NCBI GenBank assembly: GCA_020636005.1
Contig: JACJYR010000005.1
Location: forward strand, 434,001-498,000
DNA length: 64,000 bases
Reading direction: 5' to 3'
From: Lewinellaceae bacterium
GTDB lineage: Bacteria; Bacteroidota; Bacteroidia; Chitinophagales; Saprospiraceae
A program made the position numbers and the translations under genes. Shown in pieces: positions 1-8,000 of the stretch (positions within the stretch are counted from its first letter, which is position 1; each line of letters begins with the position of its first letter). The notes beneath the pieces were generated by a model, which saw nothing but the letters and a program-made list of their open reading frames with translations, was not told the origin of the DNA and did not search any database.

Positions 1-1235
1 CTGCCCAGGAGGTTTTGAATCAGCTCATCGCCTATCCCTTCGCTGTTCACCTCCACATTTCTCGCCGAGTAAAACGTGGCAGCGTAGCCCCGCAGGAAGT
101 CGGTTTCCTGTTTTTTGACATTCCTGAAACGGGGGACGTATGCACTGGTGGGCCGCCGCCCGACAGTTTTAGACTCCTTGAAATCCTCACAGTTGGCCCA
201 GATTTTCGCCCGGTAATTGTGGAAGGCCACGTATTTTCCGAGCGTGCCGCTGTCGTTGCCCAGGCCGTTGGGGAAGCGGTTTGAAATAGAGTTCAGCAGC
301 ACCAGGTTGCTGTTCAAGGTGGCCGCTGCGAGGAAGATGATATTGGCAAAATACTCCGTCGTCTCTTTGGTTTGGTCGTTCACCACCCGCACGCCCGTGG
401 CCCGGTTTTCTTTTTCATCGAAAATGATGGAATGCACGACGGAGTGTGTCAACAGTGTCAGGTTGCCCGTCCGCTGTGCCCAGGGTATGACCGTTGAATT
501 GGCGTTGAAATAACCGCCGAACGGGCAGCCCCGCTGGCAGATGTTGCGGCTCTGGCAAAGCACCCTGCCTTGTTGTTTGAACACTTCCCGTTCCTCCGTT
601 AGATGAGCGCAGCGGGCGTATATCACATGCCGATCCATGAAGTTGTTCTGTACGGAATTTTGAAAATGTTTATCCACGCAAGTCATCTCCCAGGCTTTCA
701 AAAAGTCGCCGTCGGGCAAGGTGTCCAGCCCATCCTTGTTGCCGGACACCCCGATAAACTGCTCCACTTTGGTGTACCACGGCGCCAAATCCTTGTAGCG
801 TATCGGCCAGTCCACCGCAAATCCGTCCCGGGCCGGCCCCTCGAAGTCGTAGTCGCTCCAGCGCTGCACCTGCCTGGCCCACATGATGGACTTACCGCCC
901 ACCTGGTAGCCCCGTATCCAGTCGAAAGGTTTGTCCTGTATGTATGGGTGTTCTTTGTCTTTTACAAAAAAGTGCATGGCATCTTCCTTGAACGCATAGC
1001 AGCGGCTGATGATGGGGTTTTCTTTTTCCACCTCATAAGGGATGCGGCCTCGGTGCTTGAACTCCCAGGGCTGCATGGCAGTCGTGGGGTAATCTTTGAT
1101 GTGCTCCACGTTGCGGCCCCTTTCGAGCATGAGCGTTTTGATGCCCTTCTCACAAAGTTCCTTTGCAGCCCAGCCACCGGCCATGCCTGCACCGATGACA
1201 ATGGCGTCGTATTTATGATCTGTATTATTCGGCAT
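1..1235 (-). CDS. GMC family FAD-dependent oxidoreductase (partial, C-terminus off the left edge)
   Basis: The reading frame opens at the ATG at 1235 and runs off the window with about 411 codons visible; the family is usually 550-580 residues. An N-terminal FAD-binding Rossmann motif is clear (VIGAGMAGG, glycines at residues 15, 17 and 20), followed by a GYQVGGKSIMWARQ segment typical of GMC/gluconate-2-dehydrogenase large subunits and a Cys-rich CQRGCPFGG stretch. Family knowledge: such proteins oxidise sugars or polyols and pass electrons to a c-type cytochrome, with a small Tat-exported partner. That partner lies upstream on the same strand (1474-1989), so the two likely form one periplasmic dehydrogenase. 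Sugar 3-dehydrogenase or gluconate dehydrogenase activity cannot be told apart here. A repeat element (1245-1360) ends 9 nt before the start codon. Confidence 0.9.
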   Translation of the reverse strand, partial: MPNNTDHKYDAIVIGAGMAGGWAAKELCEKGIKTLMLERGRNVEHIKDYPTTAMQPWEFKHRGRIPYEVEKENPIISRCYAFKEDAMHFFVKDKEHPYIQDKPFDWIRGYQVGGKSIMWARQVQRWSDYDFEGPARDGFAVDWPIRYKDLAPWYTKVEQFIGVSGNKDGLDTLPDGDFLKAWEMTCVDKHFQNSVQNNFMDRHVIYARCAHLTEEREVFKQQGRVLCQSRNICQRGCPFGGYFNANSTVIPWAQRTGNLTLLTHSVVHSIIFDEKENRATGVRVVNDQTKETTEYFANIIFLAAATLNSNLVLLNSISNRFPNGLGNDSGTLGKYVAFHNYRAKIWANCEDFKESKTVGRRPTSAYVPRFRNVKKQETDFLRGYAATFYSARNVEVNSEGIGDELIQNLLG

Positions 1236-1244
1236 AATTGCTTC

Positions 1245-1360
1245 TTAGTAACGATGAAAAAATAACTTCATCATTTTAATTTTGAAAGCCCCAGCAATGG
1301 AGGGGTTTTTTAAAAATAATCCCGATTTCACATCGGGATTATTTTTCCTTCGATCCTTAA
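1245..1360 (-). repeat. Intergenic hairpin/promoter-like element, copy A
   Basis: Read toward the GMC gene, the element starts TTAAGGATCGAAGG, has a hairpin built on ATCCCGAT/ATCGGGAT, a second hairpin with a CCCC/GGGG stem, and ends TTATTTTTTCATCGTTACTAA. The same order occurs at 35479-35586 and, in shorter form, at 36672-36802, 55404-55457 and 60041-60117. It lies between two co-directional genes, its end 9 nt from the downstream start codon. Confidence 0.85.
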
Positions 1361-1473
1361 TTTTCAATGCTAATAAATATATTACCACTAATTTTCTCTA
1401 ATTTAGTCGAATTATTAATTAGCGATAATTCGTGAAAATTCATGGCAGCCTACGCTTCCATAATTTAGATAAA

Positions 1474-1989
1474 TTACACGGCCACACAGCCGACGAACCT
1501 ACCCGGCGCAAACTCCCATTCCATCACGTTTTTCAAGAAAAATTCCGAGGACATAAATTGCTCAATGGCCAAGTCCCTTGTATTTTCATAAAAATATTTT
1601 ACGTTTCCTGTTGGGCCATTTTCCCCCATAATATAGGATAATATTTCAGCCTGTTTTTCTTTATTTATTTTGCTAAAATCAGTGCTATATTTCTCCTTTA
1701 AATAGGTTTGAAATTCGGTCAAACCGGTTGTATATTTTTGGATATCCTCCAGCGGTTTATTGTCATTAAAAACGGTGAGGATGAAGTCTGTGGTTTCCTC
1801 CGGCGTATTGACCTGGGTTTTGCCTTTGGGCAGGATGGCATCAGCCAATTGTGCGATGAGTTGCCGCTGCTTTTTGTCAAGGGGTATGTTTTCATAAACA
1901 GGCAAATTCGCATCCGTTTCGCAAGATGGGAGCAGGGCCGCCCCGGCGGATATGGCCAAGATATTTTTGATGGCATGGCGTCGTTTCAT
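1474..1989 (-). CDS. Gluconate 2-dehydrogenase subunit 3 family protein
   Basis: 171 residues from the ATG at 1989. This start is preferred over an upstream in-frame ATG at 2082, which lies inside the inserted IS. The N-terminus MKRRHAIKNILAIS carries a twin-arginine-like pair and is followed by a hydrophobic stretch ending LLPSC, a lipobox-like site. The body matches the small Tat-dependent chaperone/'hitchhiker' subunit of membrane-bound sugar dehydrogenases and ends in the family-typical PGRFVGCV. It probably escorts the GMC subunit encoded downstream (1-1235) across the inner membrane. The IS at 2006-3138 separates the coding region from its original upstream DNA, so expression may now be reduced or driven from the IS. 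Confidence 0.85.
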   Translation of the reverse strand: MKRRHAIKNILAISAGAALLPSCETDANLPVYENIPLDKKQRQLIAQLADAILPKGKTQVNTPEETTDFILTVFNDNKPLEDIQKYTTGLTEFQTYLKEKYSTDFSKINKEKQAEILSYIMGENGPTGNVKYFYENTRDLAIEQFMSSEFFLKNVMEWEFAPGRFVGCVAV

Positions 1990-1996
1990 GATACCT

Positions 1997-2005
1997 GGTT
2001 TGATT
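1997..2005 (+). repeat. Left 9-bp target-site duplication of the IS
   Basis: GGTTTGATT directly precedes the left inverted repeat and recurs exactly at 3139-3147 after the right inverted repeat. Nine-bp duplications are typical of the IS903 group. Confidence 0.95.
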
Positions 2006-2050
2006 GGCTTTGTTGCATGAATCCTGCTTAGATTGTGCGGGATGAAAAGC

Positions 2051-2106
2051 GGGCTGGTTTTGTATATTTGGTTTTTGCACAACTAAATCTACAAACACAC
2101 CAGCCC
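2051..2106 (+). promoter_or_regulatory. Inverted repeat ending at the transposase start codon
   Basis: The left arm GGGCTGGTTTTGTA (2051-2064) pairs with the right arm TACAAACACACCAGCCC (2090-2106) apart from a 3-nt bulge. The right arm ends one base before the transposase ATG. A TAnnTTTG-type -7 box (TATATTTG, 2063-2070) overlaps the left arm, so a transcript from this promoter would lack the left arm. Read-through transcripts from outside would contain both arms and could fold over the start region. Confidence 0.6.
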
Positions 2107-3087
2107 ATGTCAAAGGTAAAAAAGGATAACCATACAAGCGACAAGCCGAAAGAAAAATATCAGGTTCTCAATTGGTCAGCTTACAACAAAGCCTTAATCA
2201 ACCGAGGAGATATCACGATCTATTTCGGTGACGAGGTGACAGACAAATGGTACAGTGATCTGCCCAACCAAAGAGGAGCCCAACCCGTGTACAGCGACCT
2301 TTGCATAGAGACACTTTTGACGTTTAAGGTTGTGTTCAAACTGGCATACAGACAGACACAAGGTTTTTCACAAAGTTTGCTCAAATTAATGGGCATAGAG
2401 GATTTGGAAATTCCATCGTACACGCAAATTTGCCGTCGTGCAAAAGCCTTGGATATAGCTGTTTATCAGATTCCCCGTAGCGGCCCGATTGTAATAGCTA
2501 TTGATTCAACAGGTCTGAAAATTTACGGCGAAGGGGAATGGAAAGTCAGGAAACACGGGTATTCAAAGCGGAGAACATGGCGAAAACTTCACCTTGGTGT
2601 CGACCCTAAAACCGGTTTCATTCATTGCCACACCCTGACGTTGAATGACGTGGATGACGGGTCTCAGTTGGAAGAACTGGTTGACCAGGTGGAAGCAGAA
2701 GTGACAGATGTCTGTCTGGATGGTGCATACGATCACGTAGAATGCTGGGATGGTTTGATCGATAGAGATATAAATCCCATCATTCCACCCCGGAGCAATG
2801 CTATCGAATGGTATGAAGAGGTACCTGATGACATCCCTGATTATCCACGAAATGTTGCTGTAAATCGAATGAATGAAATCGGTATAAAGGAATGGAAAGT
2901 TGAAACAGGCTATCATCGACGAAGTTTATCAGAGACGGAAATGTTTCGCTATAAAACCATCCACGGCGATAGACTATATTCCCGAAAATTTAGCAGCCAA
3001 AAAACCGAAAACGATATCAAAATAAAAGTGCTCAATATAATGACAGCCCAAGGTATGCCTGTTGCTAAACCAAGAAGAGTGGCTTAA
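2107..3087 (+). CDS. IS5 family transposase
   Basis: 326 residues starting at the ATG at 2107, directly after the hairpin. Longer in-frame starts would lie in the terminal IS region. A DDE nuclease domain is visible: first Asp in AIDSTG, then RRTWRKLHLGVD, second Asp in CLDGAYD, the PPRSNA segment, and a catalytic Glu in GYHRRSLSETEMFRYK. The C-terminus LNIMTAQGMP parallels the IS903 transposase tail. It would cut and join the IS at its 18-bp ends. It is the only gene of the element, and no frameshift or stop interrupts it. Confidence 0.95.
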   Translation: MSKVKKDNHTSDKPKEKYQVLNWSAYNKALINRGDITIYFGDEVTDKWYSDLPNQRGAQPVYSDLCIETLLTFKVVFKLAYRQTQGFSQSLLKLMGIEDLEIPSYTQICRRAKALDIAVYQIPRSGPIVIAIDSTGLKIYGEGEWKVRKHGYSKRRTWRKLHLGVDPKTGFIHCHTLTLNDVDDGSQLEELVDQVEAEVTDVCLDGAYDHVECWDGLIDRDINPIIPPRSNAIEWYEEVPDDIPDYPRNVAVNRMNEIGIKEWKVETGYHRRSLSETEMFRYKTIHGDRLYSRKFSSQKTENDIKIKVLNIMTAQGMPVAKPRRVA

Positions 3088-3138
3088 GTTGGCGGAAAAT
3101 TAGCGAAGCTATGTCTGATCGATTCATGCAACAAAGCC

Positions 3139-3147
3139 GGTTTGATT
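3139..3147 (+). repeat. Right 9-bp target-site duplication of the IS
   Basis: GGTTTGATT, identical to 1997-2005. The AT-rich DNA from 3148 to about 3555 is the former upstream region of the gene at 1474-1989. I see no convincing gene in it. Confidence 0.95.
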
Positions 3148-3555
3148 TAAAAAGAGAAAAAGATAGACCTGCAAACACAAATGCACGAATAACTAAAAAA
3201 TTATTGAATTGGCAGTGTCAAATAGTGGCCAAGTTTTCAAAAGATTCTTTCGTTCTTTTTTGAGAATGGCTCCTCTTTCTACCCATTGTGTAATACAAAG
3301 TCGTAATTCTGCGATTACCTTCCACATTCCATGCGTACTTTATTATTTCAATATTTACTTTTTGGCCACTAAAGCACTTCAAATCGTGTTTTTCAGCACG
3401 ACCGGCTTTGAATTAAACCACTGTTAACGATGCTGTTCGGGCTGGTCATCTGGCTGTGCCGAAACCTCGACCCTGCCCCGATTTCGATGTTTGTGGTGCT
3501 GGTACTACAGGCTTATTGGCGGGAGGGGATGGTGAGGAAAATGGAAATTGGGAAA

Positions 3556-3900
3556 TTAGGAAATTGGAGCGGCTGCAGCTGCTGTCAGTTTTTGCCACTG
3601 CTCGACGATTTGGCGGGTGACGTCGAGGATGTTGTCGGGCGGCAGGAAATCGGGGAGGACGCTGAGGATTTGGACGACGACCTGGCGGATGGGGAGAGCG
3701 GGAGTGGCGGTGTGGATTTCTTTGGTTTTTTCAGCAATGAACCTGCTTTGGGCAGGCAAATATTTGTGAGGAAATGCGATAGTTCTGCTGGCTTTTTCTG
3801 CCAAAGCAATTATCTCAGGGGAAAATTCAGTGGATTTGAACTGTTTTTTTTCCCTTGTTTTTGCAGTAGTTTCAATGACAGCTTCATTTTTCATAAACAC
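3556..3900 (-). CDS. Hypothetical protein paired with a DUF6934 gene
   Basis: 114 residues from the ATG at 3900 (a second ATG at 3894 is equally plausible). The protein is soluble, charged at the N-terminus, with a likely helical middle (FSPEIIALAEKASRTIAF) and an Ala-rich end; I do not recognise a domain. It begins 18 nt after the stop of the DUF6934 gene upstream on the same strand, so the two are probably co-transcribed. The compact two-gene layout and short lengths resemble toxin-antitoxin or small defence modules, but nothing in this sequence proves such a role. Confidence 0.6.
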   Translation of the reverse strand: MFMKNEAVIETTAKTREKKQFKSTEFSPEIIALAEKASRTIAFPHKYLPAQSRFIAEKTKEIHTATPALPIRQVVVQILSVLPDFLPPDNILDVTRQIVEQWQKLTAAAAAPIS

Positions 3901-3918
3901 GTTGTTTTAACAAAAATG

Positions 3919-4353
3919 CTAAATAATATGGTACAGTTCAAACAGGTCATACATTTTTTCTGCGGAATAAGGTTCTGGCACATCAGCAATTACCCCCAGA
4001 ATCCTGAATTGTTGCTGTATAAAAATGTGATGGCGTTTAAAAACGGCATTGTAAAGCATTTTCCTTCTTTCGTCAACTGGGTCAATCTCAAGTTTCACCC
4101 CAGGATTGGCTTTTACAAAATCATAAGCACATGCAGCAACGGTAGAAAGCACTTTGACAAAATCCCTGTTGTCGCTAACCACCTCGTCGTCAAGTTGTCC
4201 GGCAATGAAATCACCAAAAGCCAAATTGTAGCTGTTTTCGCCAATGTTTTGAAACAGCACGATTTTGAGAATGCGCCCTCTCGGCCCTTCGCTTGTAAAA
4301 AGGTAATACAGCTTGTTCGGCGATGGCTTGATTGGATAGGTTTCCCCCAGCAT
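3919..4353 (-). CDS. DUF6934 family protein
   Basis: 144 residues. The pattern LYYLFTSEGPRGRILKIV, NSYNLAFGDF and DNRDFVKVLSTVAACAYDF matches the Bacteroidota family DUF6934, whose function is unknown. There is no signal peptide or membrane segment, so it should be cytoplasmic. It is the first gene of a two-gene unit with 3556-3900, and a plausible promoter lies just upstream (4380-4409). Members of this family are commonly found beside small hypothetical genes (from memory), as here. A toxin-like role is a guess from gene size and pairing only. Confidence 0.75.
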   Translation of the reverse strand: MLGETYPIKPSPNKLYYLFTSEGPRGRILKIVLFQNIGENSYNLAFGDFIAGQLDDEVVSDNRDFVKVLSTVAACAYDFVKANPGVKLEIDPVDERRKMLYNAVFKRHHIFIQQQFRILGVIADVPEPYSAEKMYDLFELYHII

Positions 4354-4379
4354 GTGTGTTGATTTTTTGTTTTGTAAAA

Positions 4380-4409
4380 CGAAATTAGAGAAACCGGAGA
4401 TTTAGCAAA
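4380..4409 (-). promoter_or_regulatory. Bacteroidota-type promoter for the DUF6934 unit
   Basis: On the minus strand, TTTG (4409-4406) is followed after 18 nt by TAATTTCG (4387-4380), close to the Bacteroidota consensus TTTG-N19-TAnnTTTG. Transcription would start about 20 nt before the ATG at 4353. Confidence 0.4.
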
Positions 4410-4425
4410 GTAAAAAGCGTAAACA

Positions 4426-4997
4426 ATGAAAATGAAACTCAAAATAGCAGCAGTGGCAATGCTTTTGGCCATATCCGCCCATGCCCAAACGCTGGAAGAT
4501 AACCTGAAAATTGCCGCCGAAAACAACCCTGGCATCAGGGTAAAACAGACGGAATGCCAGGCGGCGCTGCAAGAATTGCCGAAGGCAAAATCACTGACCG
4601 ACCCGACGGTGAACGCCTCGTTTTTCGTCAGGCCGATGATGCTGCCGATAGGCAACCAACTCCGCAGCATTTCCGTGATGCAGATGTTCCCCTGGCCCGG
4701 CACGATCGATGCCATGAAAAACGAAGCAGCGAGAATGGCCGCTATGAGCGGCATCGTCATGGAAAAAAAGGGGAACCTCCCAACAGTTGTCACTGTTCCT
4801 GAGCCGCAGGCAAAAGCAGCCGTGAAACAGTTGTTCGACCTGTATTTTCCGATGAAAAATGCGCTGGTGCAGGGCGATTTGGCGACCGCCAAAAAACACG
4901 CCGCCGCTTTGAAAAATGCCTTTGAAGAAACGAGCACGAGCATTGGATGAGCCACAGCAGCGTTGCCATGGCCGCCTGGGAGGCTCACAGAAAATAG
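4426..4997 (+). pseudogene. Remnant of a cusC-cusB metal efflux operon (TolC N-terminus joined to DUF3347)
   Basis: The first frame (4426-4950, 174 codons) begins with a signal peptide (MKMKLKIAAVAMLLAISAHA). It continues with the start of a CusC/TolC-type outer-membrane efflux protein (QTLEDNLKIAAENNPG, then QMFPWPGTIDAMKNEA), which breaks off near residue 105. It resumes as a DUF3347-like segment (KQLFDLYFPMKNALVQGDL) normally found at the C-terminus of Bacteroidota CusB-type adaptors. After the stop, an overlapping frame (ATG 4947 to stop 4997) encodes SSVAMAAWEAHRK, plausibly the shifted continuation of DUF3347. The simplest reading is one large deletion removing most of cusC, cusA and cusB, plus a small indel. 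The fused frame could still yield a short periplasmic protein. Confidence 0.65.
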
Positions 4998-5020
4998 CCC
5001 AATTGCAGCTGCAATTGGGC
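4997..5020. terminator. Bidirectional intrinsic terminator
   Basis: A perfect 24-bp palindrome (12-bp arms starting GCCCAATTGCAG) is preceded by AAAAT and followed by CATTTTTTAT. It sits between the plus-strand cus remnant and the minus-strand giant gene ending at 5056, so it can serve both. Confidence 0.85.
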
Positions 5021-5055
5021 CATTTTTTATTAGTAATCATGATAAACAAGCAGAT

Positions 5056-8000
5056 CTACCGCATCAGCGTCACGTCTCCCTCATAAAGCACCTCTTGCCC
5101 ATCCACAAACTCCACAACGGCGAACCAAACAAAGACGGCTGGATCCATGGGCGCTCCACGGTGTGTACCATCCCAACCATAGGCAGGGTCGTTCGGGTAG
5201 AAGTCGTAGTATTGATAAACCGTTTCGCCCCAACGGTCAAAAACGAGAAAGGATTTAATCCTTACCACATTTTCGCCGCTAAAAATCATAAAAACATCAT
5301 TGGCCCCATCACCATTGGGTGAAAAGGCATTGGGGACATAAATCGCTCGGTCTTTTTTCACAAAAACGGTGATCACGTCATCTGCCCTGCAGCCGCTGGT
5401 GTCAATGATGGTTACGTTCACACTGGTCTGTTGCAGGGGCAAAAACTCCTGTATGTTGCAGGGCATCTCCGGGCAGGGGAACTGGTCGGAAGGCACCCAG
5501 ATGATGGTATCCAGTTGGGAAAGCAGTACATTGGTTTGTGCTTCCAGCGTGACAGATTGGCCTAATTCGACCAACACATTGGCACCCAAAGTAACAGTAA
5601 GTTGCTCTGGTTCAGGCATGTACACTTCCTGAGTCCACGTACAGCCCTGGGCATCCGTCACCTGTAGTTGATAATAGCCTGGCGCTAAAGGCGCAAAAAA
5701 ATTGTTGCTCCCATTATCCTGACCATTGAGTTGATATTGGTACGGCCCATTGGCTGGGTCAGTGGTCACGATGATCACCCCGTCTTCGTCGCCGAAGCAA
5801 GACGGCGGCTCGATTCCAATGACGCCCTGCGGTGTATTATCGTATTGGAACACCTGAACGTCGTCGGAATCTGTACAATAGTTCCCCAGATCTGTCACCG
5901 TTAGGGTGTATATCCCTGAACCATTGACTGTGATGGTCGAAGCGCCAGGGTTGGCTATGATGATGGCCGGATCGTTTACCGTCCATTGAAAAGTGACGCC
6001 AGGCGAGCCGGTGCCAATCAGTTCAACGGGTGTTTGCACACAGTCCAGGGTTTGGTCGGGACCAGCATTGACAGCAGGGAGCGAAAAGTCGCCATTGACG
6101 GTCACCGCCTCCGCATTGACACATCCGTTCGGCGCCGTTCCTACCAGGAAATAGGTGCCGGGGCCAGTGGCTACATAACTGGTGCCATTGGCCAGCAAGG
6201 TCGTGTCCATGCCATTGATGGTAGCCCAATAAAACTGCACCCCGTTTACGCTGGAGCTGCCGGTAAGCACCGTTGTCGTTTGCAGGCAGTTCAAATCTTG
6301 GGGTGTTCCGACCTGAATGGGAGGGTAGTCGGTTTCATCGCTGATGGTGATGGCTGTAGTATCGGCGCAGCCGGTCGCAGGGTCGAAAGCAACCAATTCG
6401 TACATGCCACCCACATCCACTATGATGCTGCTGTTGGTGGAAATAGGAACCCCATTTTCCAGCCAGACAAAGCTTGCGGGGGTAAGTACACCGGAAGCTG
6501 AACCTATAAGGGTAATTTGGTCAATGGTACAGTTCAGCAGTTCACCGGGCAGGGAAACAATGCTCACTTCAACATCTGTTTGACTGTTGGTGACCTGGAC
6601 GGACGAAGTGGACGTGCAGCCATTGGAACTGACCGCCAGGATATAAGTGCCGCCGTCACCTGCCATGATATTCTGCTGATTTGGGTTCCCAATGATATTG
6701 CCGCCATTTGTCGTCCATGAAAACATTGAACCTGGCTCCGATGAACTACCTGTAAGCTGGACTTGTGTAACGAGGCAAGTAATAGCAGTAGCCGGGGCAA
6801 TACTCGCCACAGGTATTGGGTAAAATATTATCGGTGTTCCAACTGAAATAACCGTGCATATATCAGAAAGATCAACATTCCCCGTCCCGTCGTCATTCCC
6901 AGCTACTGCAGAGATGTAATAGACTGTATTGTAGCTCATCAAGGCTGCATCGAAGCAGAAAGTGGGCTGGTCGCTGATGGCAATTTGGTTGACGATTGTA
7001 TTGCCATTCCCCTGGTGCAGGACGTACTGCAAAATATCGTCCTGGTCGAGGTATTGGCCAAGGCTGTTGTAAGTCGCAGTTTGGCAGCCATCGCCACAGA
7101 TGGAAAGTTGGGTAGCTCCCATCGTGCCCAATGCCGTCACGCACAAATCGGTGGTAATGGTGAAATTACAACTGGCCGGGCATCCATTGGCATCGGTAAC
7201 GACGACGTTGTAAGCACCCTCGCCCAGGTTGTTGATGGGGAAATTTCCGGCAGCGACGTTGTTTTGGCTGCCTCCAGGCGTCCAATCCACTGAATAAGGT
7301 GCCACGCCACCCGAAATGACGACACTGCCCGCTCCGTCCATTGCCCCCGGCAGGCTTACGTTGGCCGATTGGCTGCAACTTAGCTGCACAGCACTGGCTG
7401 GCTGACCTATATTAAAGGAAGCGGTGGAAGTACAACCAGATGCATCATTGACAGTCACCGAATAGTTGCCGGCTGCCAGGCCCGAAGGATCTTCCGGGTT
7501 GCCGGGGATGGCAGGCGACCAGTTGAAAGTAAATGGCGAAACGCCTCCTGCCACGTCGAGTGCAATGCTGCCGTTATTTCCACCAAAACAAAGGACGGGT
7601 GAAGGTGTCCCTGTCACCTGAGGCGAAGGAGAGTCGTTTGCCACCACATAAGTCTCCGAAGCGGTGCAGGAGCCTCCGTCGCTGATAGTGACGGAATAGC
7701 TGCCCGGTGGCAAGTCGCTCAGGTCTTCTGTCGTCTCGTTATTTGACCAAATGAAAGTATAGGCACCGGGGGGTGTTACGGTCAGGTCAATGCTGCCATT
7801 GCCGCTGCCGCAAAGGGTGTTCGGGTTGGCGGTGCCGGAAAAAGAAAAGGTGTTGCTGTTGTTGGGCACGTTGAACGCACCAGTGGCAGTACAGCCATTG
7901 GCCGCAGTTACCGTCACGGAGTAAGTACCTGAAACGACACCGGCCAAATCTTCATTAGTGGAGGTGTTTGACCAGATAAAATCAAAGGGTTGTGTACCCC

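Larger units (their letters stand above)
2006..3138 (+). mobile_element. IS5 family (IS903-group-like) insertion sequence, complete
   Basis: A 1,133-bp element bounded by perfect 18-bp inverted repeats GGCTTTGTTGCATGAATC (2006-2023, and its reverse complement at 3121-3138), flanked by a perfect 9-bp duplication. The repeat begins GGCTTTGTTG, as IS903 ends do from memory. It carries one transposase gene (2107-3087). Intact ends, an intact duplication and an open transposase frame indicate a recent, probably still functional insertion. It landed 7 nt upstream of the start codon of the gene at 1474-1989, in opposite orientation to it. Confidence 0.95.
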
